Notes: generated by a model not told the origin, from the letters alone. DNA of 64,000 nucleotides from Thermatribacter sp048814795 (GCA_048814795.1 CP184673.1:1798001-1862000); one strand, 5' to 3'. Numbered from the stretch's first letter, positions 9,207-17,801 are shown. Numbers and translations are program-made.

Positions 9207-10526
9207 TTACTCCAGATAACCCCAAAGTCTTAGTATTTCCTCAAAGCGGGCATTGGCCTCGTTTAAAGCAGTCTGAGAATCCTTTACCCCAGTCATAGCT
9301 TCAGAAAGCGCAACTTCCAAAGCATCAGCCAGTTCCGAGTAAGCAGGTATTCTTGGACGACCCTTAGCAAGCGGCAGAGACTTGAGCATTCCATCATACT
9401 CTACAAATTTGGCCCGGAGTTCGGGATCGTTGAGAGAAGAATAACGTGCCCCTGGCTGAGCATAGGCAAGTTTTTTCTCCATTTCGGGTGTGGTGGCCCA
9501 AACAATAAACTCCCAAGCAGCCTCTTTGTTTTTGGAGTCCTTGGGAATCATCAACCCCCATCCTCCAAAGGTAGGCGTGCGTTTAATACTACCATCTGGC
9601 TGCTTCTTACCAGGAATCAAGGTAAAGTTAAACTTGCCAACTATAACCGATTTGGAAGGATCTTGGCATAGGGGAGCCGAGTTCTGCCACTGGAGATTCA
9701 TAGCTGCTTTTCCCTGAGCAAAGGCGTTGGCACACTCATCCCAGTCATAAGTCAAAACACCAGACGGTGCATAAGGAATCAAGCTCTTAAAGTAGTCAAG
9801 CGCTGCTACTGCCTCCGGGCTGTTTATAGTGGGATTATAGTTTTCATCATACCATTCTCCACCAAAGGACCAAAGCATGTTATCGTAAGTGCACTGAAGC
9901 TGTACTCCTCTGCGACCCATGAAGGTAAGTCCCGTCATGCCTCTATCCTTGAGCTTTTCGGTCAACATTGCTGCTGTCTCTCTGAATTCTTCCCAAGTAT
10001 CAGGAGGAGTAATACCAAATTCTTCAAAGATATCAGTTCTGTAGTGAAGGCCAAAGACTGCTTGTATGAAAGGCAGGCCGTAGAGCTTTCCTTCCCACAT
10101 GCCTTGCTCGCTCAAAACCGAGGGGATAAAGTCATCGAGAGCAAGCACCTCAGGATCGGTTCTCTTAACAAAATCTTCGACGGGTATTACTAATCCTTGC
10201 CCAGCATATTGACCAATCCAAACACAATCCACATGCACCACATCATATGCTCCTGTACCCTGGGTGACGGCCACTGCCTGCTTTTCCTGAAGCGTCGGGT
10301 AAGGAAGAATCTCCAGATTGACCTTAACACCCGTCAGTTGCTCAAATTCCGGGAGCAACTTTTTAAGAGCATCAGATCGGGGCTCTGCTACCATTGCTAC
10401 GTTAATTGTTGTTCCCTCAAATGGTTTACTTGTATAGGTGCCAAATACATATTCCGCTGCCCAAGCTGTTGCCGTCATTAAGCAAAACACCACAATAAAC
10501 CCCAAAATCCAAGCTTTAACCTTCAT
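9207..10526 (-). CDS. extracellular sugar-binding protein (MalE-like, SBP family 1)
   Basis: 439 residues with a signal peptide (KVKAWILGFIVVFCLM ... AWAAE, cleavage near residue 23). The mature protein has the family 1 binding-protein pattern: TINVAMVAEPRSDALKKL, YDVVHVDCVWIGQYA, LYGLPFIQAVFGLHYR, FGGWGLMIPKDSKNKEAAW. It captures an oligosaccharide, sugar or sugar alcohol for the MalF/MalG-type permeases downstream. Located 70 bp after the aldehyde dehydrogenase gene in the same operon. Confidence 0.9.
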   Translation of the reverse strand: MKVKAWILGFIVVFCLMTATAWAAEYVFGTYTSKPFEGTTINVAMVAEPRSDALKKLLPEFEQLTGVKVNLEILPYPTLQEKQAVAVTQGTGAYDVVHVDCVWIGQYAGQGLVIPVEDFVKRTDPEVLALDDFIPSVLSEQGMWEGKLYGLPFIQAVFGLHYRTDIFEEFGITPPDTWEEFRETAAMLTEKLKDRGMTGLTFMGRRGVQLQCTYDNMLWSFGGEWYDENYNPTINSPEAVAALDYFKSLIPYAPSGVLTYDWDECANAFAQGKAAMNLQWQNSAPLCQDPSKSVIVGKFNFTLIPGKKQPDGSIKRTPTFGGWGLMIPKDSKNKEAAWEFIVWATTPEMEKKLAYAQPGARYSSLNDPELRAKFVEYDGMLKSLPLAKGRPRIPAYSELADALEVALSEAMTGVKDSQTALNEANARFEEILRLWGYLE

Positions 10527-10596
10527 CTAACGTACCCCCTTTAAGCAAAATAACAGAGATTCAAAAAATGATTAGTAAAAACTTTTTTCGTTACCG

Positions 10597-12039
10597 TTAC
10601 ATCACCTCCAGCTTAATATGCTTCCACTCCAGGTATTCCTCCAACCCGTAGTGGCCAAGCTCAAGACCAATACCACTTTCTTTCCAGCCTGGATAGGGTG
10701 CAAATAAGCTATCCGGATTGATGTTATTGACTGCTACTGAACCCCATTCCAGAGCTTCTGCAACCTGAAAAGCCTTCCCCATATCTTGAGTGTAAAGATA
10801 AGCTACCAGCCCATAACGAACTGAATTAGCTTTTTCAATAGCTTCTTCCATAGTCTTAAAAGAATCTATTGCTACCAGAGGCCCAAAGGGTTCCTCCTGC
10901 ATTATTTTCATATCAGGAGAAACATCCACCAAAACAGTGGGTTCAAAGTAAAAACCTTTTTGCAAGCGCTGTTCGTCGGGGCGCTTCCCCCCACACAGTA
11001 TTCGCGCTCCTTTTTCCACTGCATCTTTAACGAATTCCTCCATTCTTTCCACACCAGCCTTATTCACCATGGGGCCGAGGTCAGGGGGCGGTTCATCAAA
11101 AGCCCCTCCAAGGCGAAGCTTCTGGGTTCGTTCAACAAAGTTTTTTACAAAATCATCCTTTATATTTTCCTCAACGAAAATACGATTCACCGAGTTACAA
11201 ATTTGACCAGCGTTTCGGAAGGCCCTTTTCACCCCATCTTTCACTGCTTTGTCAAAGTCCGCATCAGCAAAAACAATGAAAGGTGAATGACCACCAAGCT
11301 CAAGAATTAAACGCTTTACATTCTTAGCAGAAGCCTCGATAAATCTCTTGCCAGTATCAGTAGAACCAGTAAGCGCTATTAACCTAACCTTAGGGTTGGA
11401 AAAAACTTCTTTGCTAATGATTTCATTATCTCCGTTTACAACATGTAAAACATCCTCAGGTAATCCCGATTCTACACAGGCACGTACAAACTCGATTGTG
11501 GAAAGTGGAGTTTCTCGAGAGGGCTTAACCACTACCGTACAACCCGCCGCAAGTGCTGGAGCAACTTTCCAGGAAATGAGACTAACCGGATAATTCCAGG
11601 CTGCAACCGCAAAAACCACACCCACAGGTTGACGAATGGCAATACTCCGCAAATTTGGAGCGTTAGGAGGAGGAACTTCTCCTAAGATGTTAACCGCAAG
11701 ATGTCCATAATACTCGAGACAATCTGCAGCACCAAGCACTTCTTTGCAAGCATCTACAAAGCTTTTCCCCTGTTCTTGAGCAAGGAGTCTCCCTATCTCT
11801 TCCGAGCGCTCTCTAACCCTAACTGCACACTTAAGAAGCGCTCTACTTCGCTCGAGCGCAGGTGTGCGCGACCATTCCCGGAAACCTCGATAAGCTCTTT
11901 CAATAGCTTCAGCAATTTGTCCTCTATCAAGCTTAGAAACAGCGGCAAAAGCTTCTCCACAAGAAGGATCCACAACATTTATGAATCCCTGATTACCCTT
12001 TACCCATTCCCCACCAATCAGAGAATGATATTCCAGCAT
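10597..12039 (-). CDS. NAD(P)-dependent aldehyde dehydrogenase
   Basis: 480 residues, the usual ALDH superfamily length. Catalytic glutamate in LELGGHSP, nucleophilic cysteine in NAGQICNS, and cofactor motif TGSTDTGK are present; PFGPL and the C-terminal GWKESG are also conserved. It oxidises an aldehyde to the acid. The ATG at 12039 overlaps the kinase stop as TGATG and has AGGAGG 8 nt upstream. In this operon it probably handles an aldehyde made during breakdown of the imported carbohydrate; semialdehyde dehydrogenases of the GabD group are the closest look-alikes. Confidence 0.9.
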   Translation of the reverse strand: MLEYHSLIGGEWVKGNQGFINVVDPSCGEAFAAVSKLDRGQIAEAIERAYRGFREWSRTPALERSRALLKCAVRVRERSEEIGRLLAQEQGKSFVDACKEVLGAADCLEYYGHLAVNILGEVPPPNAPNLRSIAIRQPVGVVFAVAAWNYPVSLISWKVAPALAAGCTVVVKPSRETPLSTIEFVRACVESGLPEDVLHVVNGDNEIISKEVFSNPKVRLIALTGSTDTGKRFIEASAKNVKRLILELGGHSPFIVFADADFDKAVKDGVKRAFRNAGQICNSVNRIFVEENIKDDFVKNFVERTQKLRLGGAFDEPPPDLGPMVNKAGVERMEEFVKDAVEKGARILCGGKRPDEQRLQKGFYFEPTVLVDVSPDMKIMQEEPFGPLVAIDSFKTMEEAIEKANSVRYGLVAYLYTQDMGKAFQVAEALEWGSVAVNNINPDSLFAPYPGWKESGIGLELGHYGLEEYLEWKHIKLEVM

Positions 12040-13547
12040 CAAGAAACCTCCTCTCCAAATCTTTCGAAAACAGGTTGCAACAAATCATGCATCTTCTTGA
12101 AACGTTTATAAGCTTTCTCGTACTCCACCTTACTTGAAGGATAAAACCGTTTTTTCTCCTTAACCCAAGTTCGAGCAACCTCTCGAGGATTGCTTCCCGA
12201 AAAACCAGAGAAAGCCAGGATGCCAGCTCCCAAAATACCACCCTCATTTTCTACCAGAGTAAAAACCTCTTTCTGGTAAATATCAGCTTTAATTTGGCTC
12301 CACAAATCACTCTTTGCTCCACCACCTACACAAGACATTTCTTTAATGTCACCCGGATAAAGGCGCTCGATCTCATCGAGACTCATTTTTAAATCAAAAC
12401 AAACCCCTTCCAGAACAGCTCTCGCGAAATGAGCACGACGGTGATGAGGTAAAATTCCCAAGAAAACACCTCTTGCGTTCGGAGAGCCAAGCAAGCGTTC
12501 ACCAAAAAGATAAGGGAAAAACATTAAACCCTCAGCTCCCGGTTGCACCCGAGCAGCTTCTCTATCAATAAGGTGATAAGATATCTCTTCTCCATTATTA
12601 TCTTCTAATTTATAAAGTGCGTCTCTCAACCAGCGCACACTTCCTCCCCCGCTGTCGAGAATGCCAAAACTTATCCAACCAGGAATAGCATGATGCAAAT
12701 TCATAAGCTTTCGCGACAAAAGGGGAGAAGGTGTAAACACTGAAACATCTGAAGCCGTTCCTCCAACATCACAGGAGCGACCTTCTTCAAACATTCCCCC
12801 TCCAAGAAGCAAGCAGAGCATGTCTCCTGCACCGCAAATCACCGGCACCGACTTTTTAAGACCAAGAAGTGCGTTAATATCCTTTCTGGTGACACCCATA
12901 ACGTCAAAGGAAAAAACTACCTGGGGAAACTTTCTCTTATCCAACTCGAAAAGTTCAAAAAGGTCATCGTCCCAGGTCTTTTTTTCCCAAGAAAAGAGAA
13001 AAGTTCCCGAAGCCTCTGAATAATCTGTAGCAATCTCCCCAGTCAACAAGTAATTAAGGTAATCCTTGGCAGTAAGAAAGTAAGCTGTACGTTCATAAAC
13101 TTCGGGAAGGTTTTCTTTTACCCAAGCCACTTTGGGGGCAATCCAGTTAGGTATTATTAAATTCGCAGTTTTTTGGATCTGTTCTTCCGGACTTAGTGAC
13201 GTAGCAACTCGCTTGCATATATTCAAAGAACGTTTATCACACCAAATAGGAACCAGGTCCAGAAGTAACTCACCTTTAGAATTTACAGGACATACTGCAT
13301 GCATTTGCGCACTCACACCAATGGCGAGAACCTCGAAATCAGAGAAACGCCCCAAAAGCTCCTTCATACACTCTATCGAAAGCTCCCACCATTCCCGAGG
13401 ACTCTGTTCGGCCCAGGACGGGCGTGGAGAAGAGAAAGAAGGGTTTCTGCTCGCAAGCGCCAGAATCTTTCCCTCTTCGTCGATTAAAGCAGCGCGTACA
13501 GTCTCAGTGCCAATATCTACCACCAAAGCCCCCTGTAATTTGGACAC
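12039..13547 (-). CDS. FGGY-family carbohydrate kinase (xylulokinase-like)
   Basis: About 502 residues in two actin-like domains. Phosphate-binding motif DIGTETVRAALIDEEG at the N terminus, substrate-domain WCDKRS, and ATP-binding GAGDMLCLLLGGGM and VGGGAKSDLW are visible. FGGY kinases phosphorylate ketoses, polyols or sugar acids. The GTG at 13547 is preferred: GAGGGG is about 5 nt upstream and it falls two bases after the cupin stop, whereas the ATG at 13577 would overlap the cupin gene. Substrate is not determinable; xylulose- or erythritol-type substrates are possible. Confidence 0.88.
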   Translation of the reverse strand: MSKLQGALVVDIGTETVRAALIDEEGKILALASRNPSFSSPRPSWAEQSPREWWELSIECMKELLGRFSDFEVLAIGVSAQMHAVCPVNSKGELLLDLVPIWCDKRSLNICKRVATSLSPEEQIQKTANLIIPNWIAPKVAWVKENLPEVYERTAYFLTAKDYLNYLLTGEIATDYSEASGTFLFSWEKKTWDDDLFELFELDKRKFPQVVFSFDVMGVTRKDINALLGLKKSVPVICGAGDMLCLLLGGGMFEEGRSCDVGGTASDVSVFTPSPLLSRKLMNLHHAIPGWISFGILDSGGGSVRWLRDALYKLEDNNGEEISYHLIDREAARVQPGAEGLMFFPYLFGERLLGSPNARGVFLGILPHHRRAHFARAVLEGVCFDLKMSLDEIERLYPGDIKEMSCVGGGAKSDLWSQIKADIYQKEVFTLVENEGGILGAGILAFSGFSGSNPREVARTWVKEKKRFYPSSKVEYEKAYKRFKKMHDLLQPVFERFGEEVS

Positions 13548-13549
13548 TT

Positions 13550-13933
13550 TTACCCCTCTTTCTTTACTGTAACCCATACATAAGAAAGGGCGTGCGAATA
13601 AGGATTTTCGGCACGGTGAAACTTACCAAAGGGTATGTAGACCACATCTCCAGCTTTGACTTCAAATTTATCCTGATCTATTTCCATTATTCCCTGGCCG
13701 GAAAGCACAAAGTATACTTCTTCAAGTGGAGCGTGTTGATGTCCCCTTGTGGAACAACCCGGATAAACCACTGTATAGCCTACCTGTATCCTTTGTGATT
13801 CGGAATCATTCTCTCGAAGCAACATCCAGGTATCTCTTACTACATTACTCCCAATCTTGCTTAAAACTTCTCTAAAAGTATTACTACCTTCCTCGGGTTG
13901 AACTTCCGACAAATTTTTTCTGTAATAACTCAT
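13550..13933 (-). CDS. cupin-domain protein
   Basis: A 127-residue single-domain cupin. The two cupin motifs are seen as GHQHAPLEEVYFVLSG (metal-binding histidines and glutamate) and GDVVYIPFGKFHRAEN (last histidine). Such proteins act as sugar isomerases, epimerases or sensors. The ATG overlaps the GntR stop as ATGA and the kinase start follows two bases after its stop, so it is tightly coupled to both. A role in handling the same sugar is likely but its reaction is unknown. Confidence 0.85.
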   Translation of the reverse strand: MSYYRKNLSEVQPEEGSNTFREVLSKIGSNVVRDTWMLLRENDSESQRIQVGYTVVYPGCSTRGHQHAPLEEVYFVLSGQGIMEIDQDKFEVKAGDVVYIPFGKFHRAENPYSHALSYVWVTVKKEG

Positions 13934-14685
13934 TTTAAAGACCTCCTATTTTCTTTTGGCCTTCCTTCAAGAAAAACCTTATATTCGTACTTATCAGCTC
14001 TGATAATAGAAATATCCACCTCAAAAGGAGTTCCATCTTCAAGATAAACAACTCTAACCGTATGAAATAAAGGCATTCTTTCGGGAATATGCAAAAGATC
14101 CGCTTCTAAGGGACCACTCATGTAAGCTTCAATAGTTTCAACCGCTCTATGTAACCTAAGACCATATTCTTCTTCAAGCAACTGATACAAACCCTTGGAG
14201 CGAAGACCTTCTTTTTTCTTTTCCAATTCGGGAACCATACGAGGAAGAAGATAGTTAGTAATAAAAGCAACGGGCGAGCCTCCGGCAACCCGAGTACGTT
14301 GCACCAGATAAATAAGCTCTCCTCGTTCAAGTTCCAGTGCTCCAGCTACTTTAGGAGGAGCAGGCACAAGTTCAACAGTAAGGGTACCGGTAGTGACCTC
14401 CATGCCCTTAGCACGCAAGGTTTCAGTAAAAGAACTAATATAGTTCAAATTTTGGGCAGTCTTAGGTTCTCGAACTACAGTGCCTTTCCCTCTCTTCCTG
14501 AAAATAAGGTTATCTTTTTCCAACTCCTGGAGAGCATTGCGAATGGTGGTTCTACTCGCCTGAAAAGTCACTGCAAGTTCTTCCTCAGAAGGCAGAAGCT
14601 CACCAGCTTTATATTTGCCACTCTCGATTTCCTCACGAAGTTGATAATAGATTTTAAGATAAAGGGGTATATCACTATGAGCCAA
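13930..14685 (-). CDS. GntR/HutC-family transcriptional regulator
   Basis: 251 residues with an N-terminal winged helix (PLYLKIYYQLREEIESG; ASRTTIRNALQELEKD) and a C-terminal UTRA effector domain. TTG start at 14685. First gene of the kinase/ALDH/importer operon, so it is probably an autorepressor released by a pathway intermediate. Three related short sites, GTTACTAC (14714-14721), TTGTTATTACTA (14734-14745) and GTTACTAC (14861-14868), lie just upstream and resemble GntR half-site patterns with GT and AC arms. Confidence 0.88.
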   Translation of the reverse strand: MAHSDIPLYLKIYYQLREEIESGKYKAGELLPSEEELAVTFQASRTTIRNALQELEKDNLIFRKRGKGTVVREPKTAQNLNYISSFTETLRAKGMEVTTGTLTVELVPAPPKVAGALELERGELIYLVQRTRVAGGSPVAFITNYLLPRMVPELEKKKEGLRSKGLYQLLEEEYGLRLHRAVETIEAYMSGPLEADLLHIPERMPLFHTVRVVYLEDGTPFEVDISIIRADKYEYKVFLEGRPKENRRSLK

Positions 14686-14710
14686 GCGTTCTCTTACCCC
14701 CGTCTTTCCA

Positions 14711-14869
14711 TTAGTTACTACTTTTTTGTGAAATTGTTATTACTATTAGTGTAGAGAAACTCTTAAAATATGTCAATAGTGTCTTTTAGAAGTTGCTGGA
14801 AAATCTGAAATTTGATGGCTTTTCGTCCAAGAATAACCCTGTAAAGTTTTTTGCCAATTTGTTACTACA
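14711..14869. promoter_or_regulatory. candidate GntR operator sites upstream of sugar operon
   Basis: GTTACTAC occurs at 14714-14721 (inside TAGTTACTA, a perfect 9-bp palindrome) and again at 14861-14868; a variant, TTGTTATTACTA, is at 14734-14745. The spacing and clustering directly upstream of the GntR start suggest operators. Binding is inference. Confidence 0.45.
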
Positions 14870-15270
14870 TATACAGATGAAATGTACTACAAAAACTCGA
14901 GATTCTCTTCAGAAACAAAATATTGTGTTAAAACAGGAAGGTTAGCAAAATCCAGAACAAGGAAATTCGCCGACATCTTCGAATTAAAGTTAGTTTACTT
15001 AGAAAAGGAGGGGTTTTCAGGGAGAATCAATTCAAAATTCATTTTTTTGATTTTCTTTACAATTTCTCCAAATTCTTATCGCTACAAACGCTTTGCCAGA
15101 AAAACCAGCTCCACCTCTGAAATGAAAGAACTGATCGTAGAAGAGTTAATTACAAAATAGCTAAAGGCAGAGCCCGGATAAAAATAAGCCTTCAAAATAA
15201 AAGCGCCTGGATTTGATCTATGCCAGAGTTCAGTAAATACCATAAATAATATAACCCCAGCAGTCTCTTT
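14870..15270. other. intergenic stretch without a recognised gene
   Basis: AT-rich sequence between the sugar operon promoter and the integrase remnant. A plus-strand open frame of 92 codons (14882-15160) has no recognisable domain and poor coding character. It may be decayed remains of the mobile element whose integrase tail follows. Confidence 0.4.
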
Positions 15271-15504
15271 ATGCCGCACCCCCGGAGAAACTGGCACCAA
15301 GCCATTGCCCACTCCCTCAGGCATACCTGTGCCACGACACTTCTTTCGACTGGAGAACACCCCAAAATAGTGCAAGGGCCACTAGGTTATTATTCTTCAA
15401 TAGCCCTCACTCTGAATACCCATTCTAAAGTGATACCAGGACTAAAAGAACAGACAGTTAAGAAACTCGAAGAAACACTCAAAAAAGTTCACAATGAAGA
15501 TTGA
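15271..15504 (+). pseudogene. tyrosine recombinase (integrase) C-terminal remnant
   Basis: The translation contains the phage-integrase box HSLRHTCATTLLSTGEHPKIVQ followed by SSIALTLNTHSKVIPGLKEQT. In intact relatives this region reads LGHSSIALTLDTYSHV; here the histidine region is LGYYSS and the catalytic tyrosine is replaced by histidine. Only the last 75 or so residues remain and stop codons lie upstream. It is a dead remnant of an integrative element, 63 bp from the 3' end of a tRNA-Pro gene, a usual integration target. Confidence 0.8.
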
Positions 15505-15567
15505 TTTCAACTGCTGTCAATCGGGTTTTAATGTCAGGGGGGAAATCGCTGGAAATCTTGAAAAAAC

Positions 15568-15645
15568 TGGTCGGGGCGAGCCGATTTGAACGGCCGACCT
15601 CTTGAACCCGAGTCAAGCGCGCTAACCAGGCTGCGCTACGCCCCG
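15568..15645 (-). tRNA. tRNA-Pro (anticodon CGG)
   Basis: 78-nt cloverleaf with acceptor stem CGGGGCG pairing with CGCCCCG, anticodon stem CTTGA/TCAAG enclosing loop CTCGGGT (anticodon CGG), T-loop TTCAAAT and an encoded 3' CCA. It reads CCG proline codons. An integrase remnant lies just beyond its 3' end. Confidence 0.95.
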
Positions 15646-15653
15646 ACGGATTT

Positions 15654-15682
15654 AATATAGCATAGAAAAAAAGGCTCCGCAA
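15654..15682 (-). promoter_or_regulatory. promoter of tRNA-Pro
   Basis: Minus-strand -35 TTGCGG (15677-15682), 17-bp spacer and -10 TATATT (15654-15659), ending about 8 bp before the mature 5' end of the tRNA. Confidence 0.6.
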
Positions 15683-15728
15683 GAATAGTTTTTGTTTTAA
15701 AGTGTAACTTGCTAAGCTAAAAAGGCTT

Positions 15729-15773
15729 TGAAAAAAATAACCTCCGAACAGGTTTTAACCCTGTTCGGAGGTT
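15729..15773 (-). terminator. intrinsic terminator of hsp20
   Basis: A 14-bp perfect stem (15739-15752 with 15760-15773, loop TTTTAAC) followed on the minus strand by TTATTTTTTTC, about 20 bp after the hsp20 stop codon. Confidence 0.92.
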
Positions 15774-15793
15774 AAGAGTAAATAAGTTATTCC

Positions 15794-16282
15794 CTATTTT
15801 TCTACTTCTATTTCCACTTTCTTTGCCTTGGGTTTGCTGGGTTCAACCTTGGGCAAAGAAATGGTCAGTATTCCATCTTTATAGCTGGCCTTTACTTCAT
15901 CCTGTTTTACTTTAGCAGGAAGAGCGATGCTCCGTTCAAAGGTACCACAGTAACGCTCTCTGCGACAATAACCAACGTCCTTTTCCTCCCATTCGTCTTT
16001 GATTTCACCCTTTATTTCTACAGCATCCTCAGTTACATTTACCTCGACATTCTTGGGATCAATACCAGGTATTTCTGCCTTAACCACGATTTCGTTTTCA
16101 GTCTCTGCCACATCCACAGCTGGGAAACCAGCGCTCCACAGAGGTCTGGTTATGAACGGTGCTTCCATTAACTCATCAAAAATTTCATCCAGATCACTCC
16201 GTAAATCAAAAAGATCCCAAAGTCTTCTTATTGGACTCCAGACTCTTTCCTCTCTTCGAGCAGGGACACTTCTTCTGGCCAT
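15794..16282 (-). CDS. Hsp20 small heat-shock protein
   Basis: 162 residues. An alpha-crystallin domain spans about residues 55-150, from PAVDVAETENEIVVKAEIPGI to GILTISLPKVEPSKPK; the A-x-x-x-G-x-L signature is ASYKDGILTI, and an IEV tail (KVEIEVEK) likely drives oligomer contacts. It is an ATP-independent holdase that keeps unfolding proteins soluble. The ATG at 16282 has AGGAGG 8 nt upstream. Monocistronic between a consensus promoter and a strong terminator, with 30-bp-spaced repeats over the promoter. Confidence 0.94.
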   Translation of the reverse strand: MARRSVPARREERVWSPIRRLWDLFDLRSDLDEIFDELMEAPFITRPLWSAGFPAVDVAETENEIVVKAEIPGIDPKNVEVNVTEDAVEIKGEIKDEWEEKDVGYCRRERYCGTFERSIALPAKVKQDEVKASYKDGILTISLPKVEPSKPKAKKVEIEVEK

Positions 16283-16328
16283 CACCCATCCCTCCTTCCA
16301 GAATTTGTCTTCTTCAAAAGACGCCTTT

Positions 16329-16381
16329 ATTATAATCAGTAAAGGTCAAAATGTCAATAGTTTAGTCAGGAAAGGTCAAAA
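16329..16381 (-). promoter_or_regulatory. hsp20 consensus promoter with overlapping direct repeats
   Basis: Minus-strand TTGACA (16352-16357), exact 17-bp spacer and TATAAT (16329-16334): a perfect vegetative promoter. On the plus strand TCAGTAAAGGTCAAAA (from 16336) and TCAGGAAAGGTCAAAA (from 16366) are direct repeats 30 bp apart, one in the spacer and one just upstream of -35. A perfect promoter on a stress gene implies repression, and the repeats are the natural operator candidate. Confidence 0.8.
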
Positions 16382-16389
16382 AATTTTTT

Positions 16390-17289
16390 TTAAACCCAGT
16401 GAGCTTCCAAAACCTGCTGCACTGAAAAACCGGGTTGTTTTAAATAATACGAAAAAACCTCAACTATAGCTTCAAGGGGCACCAAACCTATGATTTCCGT
16501 CTCTTTGACAGAAACACCATATCTCATTGCTTCAAGCTTTATTATTTCAAAAACCTGGTACACTGGATTTTTACGATAATCAAGAATATTGCAGGAAACC
16601 TGTACCATGCCCCTCGAGCGAAGCTCTACTCCAATGGCTTTCACAAAACCTAACCCACCTACTTCTTTCCTGATGCGCCTGGCAATAGCCTGAGCTACTT
16701 TAATTTCCCTGCAATCCAGGTTAACATTAAAAGCAATTAACGGCTTTCTCGCCCCTATTACTGTTGCTCCCATAGTGGGATGCAGCGCTGGAAACCCAAT
16801 ATCAGGCAAAAGCCTGGGATCTTCCTTTATAGCTTTCTCCAGCCTTTCCCAGCCACCCTTTCTCAAAAAAGAAAGATCTTTATGCCAGGGCACCCGAGCC
16901 GCCTCTCCATAAAAATACACCGGCACTTTAAAACTTTCAAAAACCTTTTTACCAAGCTCCCAGGCCAGAAAACAACATTCCTGCATAGTAGAATTCTTCC
17001 AGGGAGTGAACGGTACAACGTCAACCGCACCAATGCGAGGATGCTCGCCCCTGTGTTTTCTAATGTCTATATAACGAAGGGTTACTTCGTAAATTCTCAA
17101 GATAGCTTTTTGAAGAGCTTTACCTTCGCCAAGAAGAGTAAAAACGGAACGGTTGTGATCGACATCAAAAGAGTAATCGGCAAGCTCAACCCCTTCCACA
17201 CCAGAAGTTGCCAAAACCAATTCCTGTATCACATCCTCGGCAGATGTGCTCACATTAACTGCGCTTTGAATCACCTGATGCAAGCTCAA
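16390..17289 (-). CDS. ftcD: glutamate formimidoyltransferase (FtcD N-terminal type)
   Basis: 299 residues matching the single-function formiminotransferase: VNVSTSAED near the start, DVDHNRSVFTLLG, HRGEHPRIGAVDVVPFTP (catalytic histidine region) and FNVNLDCREIKVAQAIARRIR. It moves the formimino group from N-formimino-glutamate to tetrahydrofolate, linking histidine or purine breakdown to one-carbon metabolism. The cyclodeaminase domain of the fused mammalian protein is absent. A TTG start overlaps the stop of the nicotinamidase-like gene (TTGA) with GGAGG upstream. No hut genes are nearby. Confidence 0.9.
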   Translation of the reverse strand: MSLHQVIQSAVNVSTSAEDVIQELVLATSGVEGVELADYSFDVDHNRSVFTLLGEGKALQKAILRIYEVTLRYIDIRKHRGEHPRIGAVDVVPFTPWKNSTMQECCFLAWELGKKVFESFKVPVYFYGEAARVPWHKDLSFLRKGGWERLEKAIKEDPRLLPDIGFPALHPTMGATVIGARKPLIAFNVNLDCREIKVAQAIARRIRKEVGGLGFVKAIGVELRSRGMVQVSCNILDYRKNPVYQVFEIIKLEAMRYGVSVKETEIIGLVPLEAIVEVFSYYLKQPGFSVQQVLEAHWV

Positions 17290-17801
17290 ACCACCTCCGC
17301 CTTAAGAGTGTCACTCATCTCTTTAAGTGCAAAACGATGAGCATCAAGGTCAAAAGAAGTCACTCCCTGTTCATAAACTCTAACCTGGTATCCAAGCATC
17401 CTAGCTGAAGCCACAGTATACAGGACACAGATGTTAGTACATACTCCTACCACCTCCAGTTCTTCAACTTTTGCTTCCCTCAAGAACACATCTAAAGGAG
17501 TGCCAAAAAAGGCGCTGAAACGTCTCTTTGGTATTATGTAATCATCCTTTTCGGGCTGAAGTTCCTCAAAAATCCTGCTTCCCCACTCCCCTTCGATACA
17601 GTGAGGTGGAAATAGCTTAAACTCAGCATCATCTTTACGATGCGTATCACAAATAAAGAACAAAGGGTCGCCCTGCTTTCTTTTTGTTACAATCAACTCT
17701 TTGCAAAAACCAATAACCTCCCCTACCTGGTCTCCTACATAGAGTGCACCTTTGGGATGCACAAAGTCATTTAACATATCCACTATCAGTAAAGCCTTCA
17801 T
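17286..17801 (-). CDS. nicotinamidase/isochorismatase-family cysteine hydrolase
   Basis: 171 residues from the ATG at 17801 (GGGGTGAG upstream; an earlier in-frame start would add 14 residues). Catalytic triad: aspartate in LLIVDMLNDF, lysine in PKRRFSAF, cysteine in VVGVCTNICV. The metal-site pattern D-T-H-R-K-D-D and the motif PPHCIEGEWGS favour nicotinamidase (PncA-like), which turns nicotinamide into nicotinate for NAD salvage. Other amidases of this superfamily cannot be excluded. Coupled to ftcD by a TTGA overlap. Confidence 0.82.
   Translation of the reverse strand: MKALLIVDMLNDFVHPKGALYVGDQVGEVIGFCKELIVTKRKQGDPLFFICDTHRKDDAEFKLFPPHCIEGEWGSRIFEELQPEKDDYIIPKRRFSAFFGTPLDVFLREAKVEELEVVGVCTNICVLYTVASARMLGYQVRVYEQGVTSFDLDAHRFALKEMSDTLKAEVV

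Noticed and set aside
14882..15160. 92-codon plus-strand frame
   Set aside because: No recognisable domain, skewed composition, and no ribosome site; left as unassigned intergenic sequence.
16390..16470. Operon of hsp20 with ftcD
   Set aside because: A perfect promoter and repeats lie between them, and the hsp20 terminator isolates the other side.
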